The notes: generated by a model from the sequence alone, not told the origin. A DNA stretch of 64,000 bases from Aeromicrobium phoceense (GCF_013868155.1 NZ_JACEOG010000001.1:1550001-1614000), one strand, 5' to 3'; numbered from the stretch's first letter, positions 7,921 to 17,838 are shown. Numbers and translations are program-made.

Positions 7921-10900
7921 ATGGCGAAGCCTCCCGATGGCCCCGCAAGCGCTGCACTGCTGCGAACCGGCCGGTTCTTCACGCGATGGGACGAGACGGA
8001 CGACGGCAGGGCGGTGTTCCGCGAGGGTGGTCGTCGCGGCGACGTCTTCTACCGCGACCGCTGGAGCCACGACAAGGTCGTGAGGTCCACCCACGGCGTG
8101 AACTGCACGGGCTCGTGCTCCTGGAAGATCTACGTCAAGGACGGGATCATCACGTGGGAGGCCCAGCAGACCGACTATCCCTCCGTCGGACCCGATCGCC
8201 CCGAGTACGAGCCGCGCGGCTGCCCTCGGGGCGCTGCCTTCTCTTGGTACACCTACTCGCCGACCCGCGTGCGCTACCCGTACTCCCGCGGCGTGCTGCT
8301 CGAGATGTACCGCGAGGCCAAGGAGCGCCTCGGCGATCCGGTGCTGGCGTGGGCCGACGTGGTCGGCGACCCGGAGCGCCGGCGCCGCTACCAGCAGGCG
8401 CGCGGCAAGGGTGGCTTCGTCCGCACGAACTGGACCGAGGCCGTCGAGATGGTGGCCGCCGCGCAGGTGCACACGATCAAGGAGCACGGTCCCGACCGGA
8501 TCGCGACCTTCAGCCCCATCCCGGCGATGTCGATGGTGTCGCACGCCGTGGGCGCCCGCTTCACGCACCTGCTCGGTGGCGCGATGACGTCGTTCTACGA
8601 CTGGTACGCCGACCTCCCCGTGGCGAGCCCCCAGGTGTTCGGCGACCAGACCGACGTACCCGAGTCGGGCGACTGGTGGGACTCGACGTACCTGATGATG
8701 TGGGGCTCGAACGTCCCCGTGACCCGCACGCCGGACGCGCACTGGATGGCCGAGGTCCGCTACCGCGGCACCAAGGTCGTCACGATCAGTCCCGACTTCG
8801 CCGACAACACGAAGTTCGCCGACGAGTGGCTGCCCGCGCAGGCCGGCACCGACGGCGCCCTCGCGATGGCGATGACCCACGTCATCCTCAAGGAGTTCTT
8901 CGTCGAGCGCCGCGTGCCGTTCTTCGTCGACTACGTCCGCCAGTACACCGACCTGCCGTTCCTCATCACGCTCACGCCGAACGAGGAGCACGGCGGACTC
9001 GTGCCGGGCAAGTTCCTCACCGCGCGGGACCTCGGCGACGAGGCGCCCGAGGGCGCCTGGAAGACCGTCCTGATCGACGCCGCCACGGGCGAGCCGGTGG
9101 TCCCCAACGGCACGCTGGGCGACCGCTACTCCGAGTCGGGGGAGGGCAGGTGGAACCTCGACCTCCAGGGCGTCACCCCGGCGCTGTCGCTGCGGGACGC
9201 GAAGCTCGAGCCCGACGCCGCCGAGGTGCTGCTGCCAGCGTTCGCGGGGCTCAACGGCGACGGGGAGGTGCTGCGTCGCGGCGTGCCGGTCACCCGCATC
9301 GGCGACCGGCTCGTCACCACCGTGTTCGACCTCATGCTGGCGCAGCACGGGGTGGGCCGCCCCGACCTGCCGGGCGAGTGGCCGGCCGGCTACGAGGACG
9401 CCGAGTCCCCGTACACGCCCGCCTGGCAGGCCGAGATCACGAGCGTCCCGGCCGAGGCGTGCCTGCGCATCGCGCGCGAGTTCGCCACGAACGCGGAGGA
9501 GTCCGGCGGCCGCTCGATGATCATCCTGGGCGCAGGTGTGTGCCAGTGGTTCCACGCCGACGCCACGTACCGGGCGATCCTGTCAATGCTGCTGCTGACG
9601 GGCTGCATGGGCCGCAACGGCGGCGGCTGGGCCCACTACGTCGGCCAGGAGAAGTGCCGTCCGATCACGGGCTGGATCTCGTTGGCCAACAACCTCGACT
9701 GGAGCCGCCCGCCGCGCACCATGACGGGTACCTCGTACTGGTACATGCACACCGACCAGTGGCGCACCGACGGCTACCGCGCCGACGCGCTCGCGTCGCC
9801 GCTGGCCGAGGGTCACCTCTCCGGCATGCACACCGCCGACACGATCGCCCAGTCGGCGCGGATGGGCTGGATGCCCTTCTACCCGCAGTTCGACCGCAAC
9901 CCGCTCGATCTCGCGGACGAGGCGCAGGCGGCGGTGGATGCGGGCACCGCCACGGACGTCAACGACTACGTGGTGCAGCGGCTCAAGGACGGAACGCTGA
10001 GGTTCGCGATCGAGGACGTCGACGCGCCCGAGAACTGGCCGCGCACCCTCATGCTGTGGCGGTCGAACCTGTTCGGCTCCTCCGCGAAGGGCAACGAGTA
10101 CTTCCTCAAGCACCTGCTCGGCACGCACTCGAACGCCGTGGCCGTCGACGGGGAGCCGGCCGTGCGCCCCAAGGACGTGGTCTGGCGCGAGCAGGCGCCC
10201 GAGGGCAAGCTCGACCTGCTCGTCTCCGCGGACTTCCGCATGACGTCGACCACCCTGCTCTCGGACGTCGTCTTCCCGGCCGCCACCTGGTACGAGAAGC
10301 ACGACCTGTCCTCGACGGACATGCACCCGTTCGTGCACGCCTTCACGCCGGCGATCGACCCGCCGTGGGAGTCCAGGACGGACTTCGACCTCTTCCACCA
10401 CGTCGCCCGCAAGTTCTCCGAGCTCGCGAGAACGCATCTGGGCGTCCGCAAGGACATCGTCGCCGTCCCGATGCAGCACGACACCCCGGGCGAGACCTCG
10501 CAGCCCGGCGGCGTGGTGCTGGACTGGAAGCGCGGCGACGTCGAGCCCATCCCGGGCCGCACGATGCCGGCGCTGCACGTCATCGAGCGCGACTACACGG
10601 CGGTGGCCGACAAGCTCAAGGCGATCGGCCCCCTCGCCGACCGGCTGGGCTTCGGCGTCAAGAACGTCACGTTCGACCTGTCGAAGGCGCTCGACATCCT
10701 CGCGAGGTCCGGCGGCGTGTTCGACTCGGGTCCCGCCGCGGGCCGCCCCGCGATCGACACGGACTCCAAGATGGCCGAGGCGATCCTGACGCTGTCGGGC
10801 ACGACGAACGGCGAGCTGGCCACGCAGGGCTTCCACACGCTGGAGAAGCGGGTCGGCAAACGGCTCGCCGACCTCGCCGAGGGATCGGAGGAGAAGCGGA

Positions 10901-11622
10901 TCACCTTCGCCCAGACGCAGGCGGCACCCGTGCCCGTCATCACCTCCCCGGAGTGGTCGGGCTCCGAGACCGGCGGCCGGCGGTACGCGCCCTTCACGGT
11001 CAACGTCGAGCGGCTCAAGCCGTGGCACACGCTCACCGGGCGGATGCACTTCTTCCTCGACCACGACTGGATGCGCGACCTCGGCGAGGCGATGCCGATC
11101 TACCGGCCGCCCCTGGACATGAGCCGGCTGTTCGGCGGGCCGCGCCTGGGCGACAACGGCGAGCGCGAGATCACGGTGCGCTACCTGACGCCGCACTCGA
11201 AGTGGTCGATCCACTCGGAGTACCAGGACAACCTGCTGATGCTGTCGCTCTCGCGCGGTGGTCCGACCGCGTGGCTCAGCCGGGAGGACGCCGCCGCGAT
11301 CGGGGTCAGCGACAACGACTGGATCGAGTGCTCGAACCCGAACGGCGTGTTCGTGTGCCGGGCGATCGTGACGCACCGCCTGCCCGAGGGCGTCACCTTC
11401 GTCCACCACGCGCAGGAGCGCACGATCGACGTGCCGAAGTCGGAGTTCTCGGGCCGTCGCGGCGGCATCCACAACAGCGTGACCCGGGTGCTGGTCAAGC
11501 CGACGCACCTCATCGGCGGCTACGCGCAGCTGTCCTACGCGTTCAACTACCTCGGTCCCACCGGCAACCAGCGGGACATCATCGCGACGATCCGTCGCCG
11601 TTCGCAGGAGGTGACGTACTGA
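7921..11622 (+). CDS. narG: Respiratory nitrate reductase alpha subunit
   Basis: 1233 residues, the usual NarG length. The [4Fe-4S] FS0 ligands are visible as His58, Cys62, Cys66 (HGVNCTGSC) and Cys101 (YEPRGCPRG). The Mo-ligand region is QTDVPESGDW followed by WGSNVPVTRTPDAH. It holds Mo-bis-MGD and reduces nitrate to nitrite on the cytoplasmic face of the membrane-bound NarGHI complex. ATG at 7921 is preceded by GGAG with a short spacer. It leads narGHJI-narK, with every junction overlapping (ATGA or GTGA), and is divergent from mobA. No twin-arginine signal is seen, consistent with a cytoplasmic active site. Confidence 0.97.
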   Translation: MAKPPDGPASAALLRTGRFFTRWDETDDGRAVFREGGRRGDVFYRDRWSHDKVVRSTHGVNCTGSCSWKIYVKDGIITWEAQQTDYPSVGPDRPEYEPRGCPRGAAFSWYTYSPTRVRYPYSRGVLLEMYREAKERLGDPVLAWADVVGDPERRRRYQQARGKGGFVRTNWTEAVEMVAAAQVHTIKEHGPDRIATFSPIPAMSMVSHAVGARFTHLLGGAMTSFYDWYADLPVASPQVFGDQTDVPESGDWWDSTYLMMWGSNVPVTRTPDAHWMAEVRYRGTKVVTISPDFADNTKFADEWLPAQAGTDGALAMAMTHVILKEFFVERRVPFFVDYVRQYTDLPFLITLTPNEEHGGLVPGKFLTARDLGDEAPEGAWKTVLIDAATGEPVVPNGTLGDRYSESGEGRWNLDLQGVTPALSLRDAKLEPDAAEVLLPAFAGLNGDGEVLRRGVPVTRIGDRLVTTVFDLMLAQHGVGRPDLPGEWPAGYEDAESPYTPAWQAEITSVPAEACLRIAREFATNAEESGGRSMIILGAGVCQWFHADATYRAILSMLLLTGCMGRNGGGWAHYVGQEKCRPITGWISLANNLDWSRPPRTMTGTSYWYMHTDQWRTDGYRADALASPLAEGHLSGMHTADTIAQSARMGWMPFYPQFDRNPLDLADEAQAAVDAGTATDVNDYVVQRLKDGTLRFAIEDVDAPENWPRTLMLWRSNLFGSSAKGNEYFLKHLLGTHSNAVAVDGEPAVRPKDVVWREQAPEGKLDLLVSADFRMTSTTLLSDVVFPAATWYEKHDLSSTDMHPFVHAFTPAIDPPWESRTDFDLFHHVARKFSELARTHLGVRKDIVAVPMQHDTPGETSQPGGVVLDWKRGDVEPIPGRTMPALHVIERDYTAVADKLKAIGPLADRLGFGVKNVTFDLSKALDILARSGGVFDSGPAAGRPAIDTDSKMAEAILTLSGTTNGELATQGFHTLEKRVGKRLADLAEGSEEKRITFAQTQAAPVPVITSPEWSGSETGGRRYAPFTVNVERLKPWHTLTGRMHFFLDHDWMRDLGEAMPIYRPPLDMSRLFGGPRLGDNGEREITVRYLTPHSKWSIHSEYQDNLLMLSLSRGGPTAWLSREDAAAIGVSDNDWIECSNPNGVFVCRAIVTHRLPEGVTFVHHAQERTIDVPKSEFSGRRGGIHNSVTRVLVKPTHLIGGYAQLSYAFNYLGPTGNQRDIIATIRRRSQEVTY

Positions 11623-13286
11623 TGCGTGTCATGGCCCAGATGGGCATGGTGATGAACCTCGACAAGTGCATCGGCTGCCACACGTGCTCCGTCACGTGCA
11701 AGCAGGCGTGGACGAATCGCGCGGGCACCGAGTACGTGTGGTTCAACAACGTGGAGACCCGGCCCGGCCAAGGCTATCCGCGCCGCTACGAGGACCAGGA
11801 GCAATGGAAGGGCGGCTGGGAGCTGAACGGCCGCGGCAACCTCGTGCTCAAGGCCGGCGGACGCCTGAAGAAGCTGTTCGGCATCTTCGCCAGCCCCGTC
11901 CAGCCCGAGCTGAGCGACTACTACGAGCCGTGGACTTACGACTACTCCACGCTCATCGACGCACCGCTCGGCGACGACTTCCCCGTGGCCCGGCCGAAGT
12001 CGCTCATCACGGGCGAGGACACCAAGATCTCGTGGTCGGCGAACTGGGACGACAACCTCGGCGGCACGAGCGAGCTGGGGCACCTCGACCCGATCGTGGA
12101 GAAGGTCCGCCGCGAGAGCGAGGACCGGATCACGTTCGAGTTCGAGCAGACCTTCATGTTCTACCTGCCGCGCATCTGCGAGCACTGCCTCAACCCCTCG
12201 TGCATGGCGTCGTGCCCGTCGGGCGCGATCTACAAGCGCGAGGAGGACGGCATCGTCCTGGTCGACCAGGACCGCTGCCGCGGCTGGCGCCAGTGCATCA
12301 CCGGATGTCCGTACAAGAAGATCTACTTCAACCACAAGTCCGGCAAGGCCGAGAAGTGCACCTTCTGCTACCCGCGGATCGAGGTCGGCCTGCCGACCGT
12401 GTGCGCCGAGACGTGCGTGGGCCGGCTGCGCTACCTCGGGCTGTTCCTGTACGACGCCGACGCCGTGACGGACGCGGCGTCGACCCCCGATCCGCAGGAC
12501 CTGTACGGGGCGCAGCTCGACCTCATGCTCGACCCGGACGATCCCGAGGTGGCGCGCGCCGCCCGCGAGCAGGGCATCCCCGACGACTGGATCGCCGCCG
12601 CCCGCCGGTCGCCGGTCTACGCGCTGGCCAAGAAGTACCGGGTCGCGCTGCCGCTGCATCCGGAGTACCGCACGATGCCGATGGTCTGGTACGTCCCGCC
12701 GCTGTCGCCGATCGTCGACCTGCTGCGCGAGCAGGGCCACGACGCGGAGGCGCCCGCGACGCTGTTCGGCGCGATCGACGCGCTGAGGATCCCGGTGGAG
12801 TACCTCGCCGAGCTCTTCACCGCCGGCGACACCCAGGTCATCACCGAGGTGCTCAACAAGCTCGCGGCGATGCGGTCGTACATGCGCGACGTCAGCCTCG
12901 GCCGCGAGGGCGACGCGTCGATCCCCGAGGCCGTCGGGATGACCGAGGAGTCGATGTACGAGATGTACCGGCTGATGGCCATCGCGAAGTACGAGGAGCG
13001 CTACGTCATCCCGAAGGCGCACGCCGAGCAGGCGCACGACCTCGAGGAGCTCGGCTGCTCGCTCGACTTCGACGAGGGCCCCGGAATGGGCGGCTCGGGT
13101 CCGTTCGGCGAGGCCAGCGGCGGGCCCGTGCCGGTCGCGGTCGAGACCTTCCACGCGCTCAAGAACCGCCAGGAGGGCGACTCGCTGGCCAGCGACGACC
13201 AGCTGCGTGGCCGGGTCAACCTGCTGAACTGGGACGGCAACGGCACGCCCGCCGGGATGTTCCCCGACCGGGGCGCGGACGCGTGA
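11622..13286 (+). CDS. narH: Nitrate reductase beta subunit (Fe-S electron-transfer protein)
   Basis: 554 residues. Four cysteine clusters are visible: CIGCHTCSVTC at residues 16-26, CEHCLNPSCMASC, CRGWRQCITGC (where Trp replaces one Cys, the mark of the [3Fe-4S] centre) and CTFCYPRI with CAETC. They make the chain FS1-FS4 that carries electrons from the haem subunit NarI to NarG. ATG at 11622 overlaps the narG stop. Length and layout match canonical NarH. Confidence 0.97.
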   Translation: MRVMAQMGMVMNLDKCIGCHTCSVTCKQAWTNRAGTEYVWFNNVETRPGQGYPRRYEDQEQWKGGWELNGRGNLVLKAGGRLKKLFGIFASPVQPELSDYYEPWTYDYSTLIDAPLGDDFPVARPKSLITGEDTKISWSANWDDNLGGTSELGHLDPIVEKVRRESEDRITFEFEQTFMFYLPRICEHCLNPSCMASCPSGAIYKREEDGIVLVDQDRCRGWRQCITGCPYKKIYFNHKSGKAEKCTFCYPRIEVGLPTVCAETCVGRLRYLGLFLYDADAVTDAASTPDPQDLYGAQLDLMLDPDDPEVARAAREQGIPDDWIAAARRSPVYALAKKYRVALPLHPEYRTMPMVWYVPPLSPIVDLLREQGHDAEAPATLFGAIDALRIPVEYLAELFTAGDTQVITEVLNKLAAMRSYMRDVSLGREGDASIPEAVGMTEESMYEMYRLMAIAKYEERYVIPKAHAEQAHDLEELGCSLDFDEGPGMGGSGPFGEASGGPVPVAVETFHALKNRQEGDSLASDDQLRGRVNLLNWDGNGTPAGMFPDRGADA

Positions 13287-13912
13287 GCGCGCGCATCGTC
13301 CACCAGGTCGCCTCGTGGGTGCTGTCCTACCCGCACGACGACGTGGTCCAGGCGCTCCCCGGACTCGCCACCGCCCTGCGCGAGCAGCGCCGGCCGACCG
13401 AGGCGGTGCGCGAGCTGCTCGCCGTCGTCGAGGCGCTCGCGCAGGTCCCGGCGGAGCAGCTGCGACACGACTACGTCGAGACGTTCGACCTGACCCGGCG
13501 GCACGCGCTGCACCTGTCCTACTGGACCGAGGGCGACACGCGTCGCCGCGGCGAGGTGCTGGCCGCGTTCAAGCAGGTCTACCGCGACAGCGGCCAGGTG
13601 GTCCGCCTGGACGGCGAGCTGCCCGACCACCTGCCGGTGGTCCTGGAGTTCGCGGCCGTCGTCGACCCCGAGACGGGCACCGCGCTGCTGCAGAAGTACC
13701 GCGCGAGCCTGGAGCTGCTGCGCATCGAGCTCGAGGACGACGCGTCGCCGTGGGCCGGAGCGGGGCGCGCCGTGTGCGCCACCCTGCCGGGTGCGTCGCC
13801 GCGCACGAGGACCGAGGCGATGGCGCTGGCCGGTCCGGTGCAGCCGGTCGAGTCGGTGGGACTGGAGCCGTACGACCCGCGGCTGCTGCCGCTGGCGGAA
13901 GGAGCGCGCTGA
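13283..13912 (+). CDS. narJ: Nitrate reductase assembly chaperone NarJ
   Basis: 209 residues, all-helical TorD/NarJ type, with VASWVLSYPHDDVV at the N-terminus and HYVETFDLTRRHALHLSYWTEGDTRRRG-like text (residues ~65-95) typical of actinobacterial NarJ; the exact start of that block reads RHDYVETFDL. The chaperone binds apo-NarG and allows cofactor insertion and membrane docking but is not part of the finished enzyme. GTG at 13283 overlaps the narH stop (GTGA). An internal cysteine occurs late in the protein, of no known role. Confidence 0.93.
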   Translation: MSARIVHQVASWVLSYPHDDVVQALPGLATALREQRRPTEAVRELLAVVEALAQVPAEQLRHDYVETFDLTRRHALHLSYWTEGDTRRRGEVLAAFKQVYRDSGQVVRLDGELPDHLPVVLEFAAVVDPETGTALLQKYRASLELLRIELEDDASPWAGAGRAVCATLPGASPRTRTEAMALAGPVQPVESVGLEPYDPRLLPLAEGAR

Positions 13913-14673
13913 TGGACGTCCTGCTCTGGGGCGTGCTGCCCTACGTCATGCTGGCCGTCCTCGTCGGCGGCACGATCTGGCGCTACCGCTACGACAAGTT
14001 CGGGTGGACGACGCGCTCGTCGCAGCTCTACGAGTCGCGGCTGCTGCGGATCGGCTCCCCGCTGTTCCACTTCGGCATCCTCATGGTCGCGATCGGGCAC
14101 TTCGGCGGCCTCGTGATCCCCAAGAGCTGGACGGAGGCGCTCGGCGTCTCGCAGGACCTCTACCACTTCAACGCCCTGTTCTTCGGCGCGATCGCGGGGA
14201 TCGCGACCCTCGCGGGCATCGTGCTGCTGATCTACCGCCGTCGCACCACCGGTCCCGTCTTCATGGCCACGACGACGAACGACAAGGTCATGTACGTCGT
14301 GCTGGTCTCGGCCATCGTGCTGGGACTGTGGACCACCCTCGTGTCGGTCGGCGCCGGGCACGACGCGCACGACTACCGCGAGACGGTCTCGCCGTGGTTC
14401 CGGTCGATCTTCGCGCTCCAGCCGAACGTCGACGCGATGGCGGCGGCGCCGTACCAGTTCCACATCCACGTCCTGGTCGGGATGCTGCTGTTCACGATCT
14501 GGCCGTTCACCCGGCTGGTCCACGCCTTCACGGCGCCCCTGCACTACCTGTTCCGTCCCTACATCGTCTACCGCAGTCGCGACGTGGGACGCAGCGCCGG
14601 GGCCCGCGCCCCGCGGGCCGGATGGGACCCCGTCGGCACGCGCGACAACGCACGCGGAAGGAGATCACGATGA
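13912..14673 (+). CDS. narI: Nitrate reductase gamma subunit (cytochrome b)
   Basis: 253 residues with five hydrophobic segments. Histidines suited to bind the two b haems lie in SPLFHFGILMVAIGHFGG (segment 2) and in QFHIHVLVGMLLFTIWPFTRLVH (segment 5). NarI oxidises menaquinol and passes electrons to NarH, anchoring NarGH in the membrane. ATG at 13912 overlaps the narJ stop. The C-terminal tail after the last segment is basic and about 40 residues long. Confidence 0.95.
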   Translation: MDVLLWGVLPYVMLAVLVGGTIWRYRYDKFGWTTRSSQLYESRLLRIGSPLFHFGILMVAIGHFGGLVIPKSWTEALGVSQDLYHFNALFFGAIAGIATLAGIVLLIYRRRTTGPVFMATTTNDKVMYVVLVSAIVLGLWTTLVSVGAGHDAHDYRETVSPWFRSIFALQPNVDAMAAAPYQFHIHVLVGMLLFTIWPFTRLVHAFTAPLHYLFRPYIVYRSRDVGRSAGARAPRAGWDPVGTRDNARGRRSR

Positions 14674-15887
14674 GCGATCAGCAGCACCAGCTCGAGGCCG
14701 GCCGGGGGAGGAACCTGGCCCTGGCCACCCTCGCCTTCACGATCAGCTTCTGGGCCTGGAACGTCATCGGGCCGCTGGGCGTGCGCTACGCCGAGCAGCT
14801 CGACCTCACCGCCAACGAGAAGTCGCTGTTGGTGGCGACGCCCGTCCTGGTCGGCTCGCTCGGGCGCATCCTCGCCGGAGCGATGACCGACCGCTTCGGC
14901 GGCCGGATCATGTTCCCCGTCCTGATGATCGTGTCGGCTCCCTTCGTGCTGCTCGTCGCCTTCGCCGGCGACCGGGGGTCGTACCCCCTCCTGCTGGTGT
15001 TCGGGTTCTTCCTCGGCATCGCGGGCACGACGTTCGCGGTGGGCATCCCGTTCGTCAACGCATGGTTCGACAAGCCGCGACGAGGCTTCGCCACCGGCGT
15101 CTTCGGAGCGGGCATGGGCGGCACGGCGCTCTCGTCGTTCTTCACCCCGCGGATGGTGGAGTGGTTCGGCTACGGGCTCACGCACGTGCTGATCGCGGCG
15201 GCGCTGGTCGCGGTGGCGGTGCTGTCGTGGGTGATGATGCGCGACTCGCCAGCCTGGACCGCCAACAGCGACCCGGTCGCGCCCAAGCTGGTCGCTGCCC
15301 TGAAGCTGCCGATCACGTGGCAGATGTCGTTCCTCTACGCCGTGACCTTCGGCGGCTTCGTCGCCTTCTCGACCTACCTGCCGACCTACCTCAAGGACGT
15401 GTACGACTTCGACCTGGCCGCCGCGGGCACGCGCACCGCGGGGTTCGCGCTGGCTGCCGTGGCCGCGCGTCCGCTCGGCGGCACCCTGTCGGACAGGCTC
15501 GGCCCGAAGGTCGTCACCGGCGTCTCGCTGGTGGGCACCGTCGTGATGGCCGGCGTGGTGGCCCTGCAGCCCGTGCCCGAGATTCCCGCCGGCGCCTCGT
15601 TCATCTTGCTGGCGCTCTTCCTCGGCCTCGGTACCGGCGCCGTCTTCGCGTGGGTCGCGCAGCTGGCACCGCCGGAGCGGGTCGGCAGCGTGACGGGGAT
15701 CGTCGGCGCCGCCGGTGGCCTCGGCGGGGTCTTCCCGCCGCTCGTGATGGGCGCGACGGACGACGCCGAGGACCACAGCTACACGATCGGGCTGGTGCTG
15801 CTCATGGCCGTCGCCCTGGCCGCGTTCGTGTTCTCCCAGTGGGGGATCCGCAAGCGCGTCAGCCGATCCCCAGCAGGTTCGCCATGA
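14670..15887 (+). CDS. narK: Nitrate/nitrite MFS transporter NarK
   Basis: 405 residues with about 12 hydrophobic segments. The MFS signature DRFGGRIMF lies after segment 2, and the nitrate-family glycine-rich segments FGAGMGGTALSSFF and GAAGGLGGVFPPLVMG are present. It probably takes up nitrate or exchanges it for nitrite for the adjacent reductase. ATG at 14670 has GGAAGGAG with a 6-nt spacer and overlaps the narI stop. Its 3' end overlaps the convergent SLC13 gene by 29 nt. Confidence 0.92.
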   Translation: MSDQQHQLEAGRGRNLALATLAFTISFWAWNVIGPLGVRYAEQLDLTANEKSLLVATPVLVGSLGRILAGAMTDRFGGRIMFPVLMIVSAPFVLLVAFAGDRGSYPLLLVFGFFLGIAGTTFAVGIPFVNAWFDKPRRGFATGVFGAGMGGTALSSFFTPRMVEWFGYGLTHVLIAAALVAVAVLSWVMMRDSPAWTANSDPVAPKLVAALKLPITWQMSFLYAVTFGGFVAFSTYLPTYLKDVYDFDLAAAGTRTAGFALAAVAARPLGGTLSDRLGPKVVTGVSLVGTVVMAGVVALQPVPEIPAGASFILLALFLGLGTGAVFAWVAQLAPPERVGSVTGIVGAAGGLGGVFPPLVMGATDDAEDHSYTIGLVLLMAVALAAFVFSQWGIRKRVSRSPAGSP

Positions 15888-17433
15888 CGGTGACGCCCGT
15901 GACGATGATGACGATGCCGATGACGTCGAACACGATGCCGGAGCGCAGCATCTTGGTGATCGGGACCATTCCGGTGCCGTAGACGATCGCGTTCGGCGGC
16001 GTCGACACCGGCAGCATGAACCCGAACGACGCGCCGAAGATGGCGGCCAGCACGGGGATCGCCGGGTTCACGTCGGCCGCGAGCGCCAGCTGGGCGGCGA
16101 TCGGCGCGACCACCACGACGCTGGCGGTGTTGCTCGTGGTCTCGCTGATGATCACGGCAATGACGGTGGCCAGGATCGTGATGCCGACGAGCGTCTCGGT
16201 GCCCAGCAGGTCGCCCAGGGAGGTGCCCATCGTCTCGGCCAGGCCCGTGGACGACAGCAGCCCGCCGAGGGCGATGCCGCTGCCGAACAGGATGATCGTG
16301 CCCCAGTCGATCTTGACCGCGTCGTTCCAGTTCAGGGTGAACTCGCGCTTCTCCCAGTTCAGCGGCAGCAGGAAGAGCAGCGAGGCCGCGAAGATCGCCA
16401 CGGCGCCCTCGTCGAGGTGCTCCAGCAGCCAGTCGTAGGTGGCGGACTCGCCGCCCGTGACCAGGCCGACCGCGCCCGGCAGGATCCAGAGGGTGACCGC
16501 GACGCCGAACGCGATGAGGGTGTTGCGACCGCCGGTGCCCATCGAGCCGAGCTTCTCGCGCTCCTCGGTGATGTAGCCCTCGACGCCCTCCACGTGCTTG
16601 AGCTCGGGCTTGTTGAGCCGCACCAGCAGGACGCACAGGACGGCGAACATCACCAGGACGAGCGGGAACGCCAGGAGCATCCACTGGAAGAACGGGATGG
16701 TGATGTCCAGCTCCTCCTCCAAGTAGGCCCGGCCGATGAGGTTGGGCGGGCTGCCCACCGGGGTGAGCAGGCCGCCGACGCTCGCGCTGTAGGCGACCAT
16801 GAGCATCAGCGCGGTGGCGAACCGGAGCCGCTGGGGGTTCACGTCGACGTCGCCGTCACCGCTGCGGCGCATCGCCGAGGCCATGAATCCGACGATGCCG
16901 GCGGCGATCGGCATCATCATCGCGGCGGTGGCGGTGTTGGAGACGAAGCCGCTCAGCACGGCCGTGATCACGCCGAACGCCACCACGATGCGCGTCGTCG
17001 ACCGGGCGATCCCGGGCAGGTTCAGGATGCCGAACGCGAAGCGCCGGTCGAGCCCGTGCTTGCTCATCGACTCGGCCAGGATGAAGCCGCCGATGAAGAC
17101 GAAGATCGTGCTGTTGCCGAAGGAGCCGAAGACGTCGTCGGCCGGGGCGATCCCCAGTGCGATGACCGCCGCCATCGCCAGCATGGCCGTGACCGGGATC
17201 GGGATGGCCTCGCAGATCCAGTAGACGGCCACCCAGGCCAGGACACCCGCCAGCCGCTGAGCCGGCTCGTCGAGCGAGCTGCACGCGAGGTAGACCACGA
17301 TCCCCAGGACGGGCCCGGCGAACAGGCCGGTGGTGCGGCGGATGCGCTCGAACCGCTGCTCCGCCGGACTCAGGGTCTCCTGGACCTCGTCGAACGTGCG
17401 GTAGGTGGTCGGTCGTTCCTCGGCCGTGCTCAT
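15859..17433 (-). CDS. SLC13/DASS-family sodium:dicarboxylate (anion) symporter
   Basis: 524 residues with many membrane segments and the two-fold repeated substrate/sodium motifs of the divalent-anion symporters: SNTATAAMMMP and TPVGSPPNLIG in the first half, SNTASVVVVAP and LPVSTPPNAIVYG in the second. It likely imports C4-dicarboxylates such as succinate or malate with sodium. ATG at 17433 follows a G-rich site. The cytoplasmic N-terminus (about 35 residues) is hydrophilic. The substrate is inferred from the family; citrate or sulfate are alternatives. Confidence 0.9.
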   Translation of the reverse strand: MSTAEERPTTYRTFDEVQETLSPAEQRFERIRRTTGLFAGPVLGIVVYLACSSLDEPAQRLAGVLAWVAVYWICEAIPIPVTAMLAMAAVIALGIAPADDVFGSFGNSTIFVFIGGFILAESMSKHGLDRRFAFGILNLPGIARSTTRIVVAFGVITAVLSGFVSNTATAAMMMPIAAGIVGFMASAMRRSGDGDVDVNPQRLRFATALMLMVAYSASVGGLLTPVGSPPNLIGRAYLEEELDITIPFFQWMLLAFPLVLVMFAVLCVLLVRLNKPELKHVEGVEGYITEEREKLGSMGTGGRNTLIAFGVAVTLWILPGAVGLVTGGESATYDWLLEHLDEGAVAIFAASLLFLLPLNWEKREFTLNWNDAVKIDWGTIILFGSGIALGGLLSSTGLAETMGTSLGDLLGTETLVGITILATVIAVIISETTSNTASVVVVAPIAAQLALAADVNPAIPVLAAIFGASFGFMLPVSTPPNAIVYGTGMVPITKMLRSGIVFDVIGIVIIVTGVTVMANLLGIG

Positions 17434-17507
17434 CGCGCCCCCTGCAGGTGGTGATCGGAGTCACATGCAGCCTAGGGAGGCCCACCCGGTTGCGCGAACG
17501 CAGCGGC

Positions 17508-17834
17508 TCAGCCGAACGGGAGCTCGCCCTGGTCGTCCTCGTCGTCGGCGCTGCTCGCCAGGTGGCGGTGGGCCTGGAGGATCTCGACCTCCGGCCGGTC
17601 GGCCATCCAGCGCTCGACGGAGTCCAGCACGTCGACCACGTGGGACCGGTCGATGGACACGAGGGACCCGCCGATCCCGGCGCGGCGGTACAGGTCGAGG
17701 GAGTCGGTCTCGGCCGCGGACACCGAGAACCGGCGCCGCAGCTCGTTGACGATGGGTCGCACGATCGCGCGCTTCTCCTTCAGGGAGTGCACGTCACCCA
17801 GTCGCAGATCGAACTCGATCCATCCCACCCACAC
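17508..17834 (-). CDS. DUF503 family protein
   Basis: 108 residues. The start MWVGWIEFDLRLGDVHSLKEKR, the centre VSAAETDSLDLYRRAGIG and the block VSIDRSHVVDVLD are typical of DUF503, a small ferredoxin-like-fold family often found near ribosome-maturation genes; the biochemical role is unclear. GTG at 17834 is chosen because the family begins with this exact residue pattern. It lies directly downstream of the tetR-type gene, whose stop is 4 nt away, so the two may be co-transcribed. Confidence 0.88.
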   Translation of the reverse strand: MWVGWIEFDLRLGDVHSLKEKRAIVRPIVNELRRRFSVSAAETDSLDLYRRAGIGGSLVSIDRSHVVDVLDSVERWMADRPEVEILQAHRHLASSADDEDDQGELPFG

Positions 17835-17838
17835 AGGC

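Noticed and set aside
7855..9555. Minus-strand open frame extending mobA far into narG
   Set aside because: The extension is antisense to the catalytic part of narG; the real MobA begins at 7854 with its nucleotide-binding motif.
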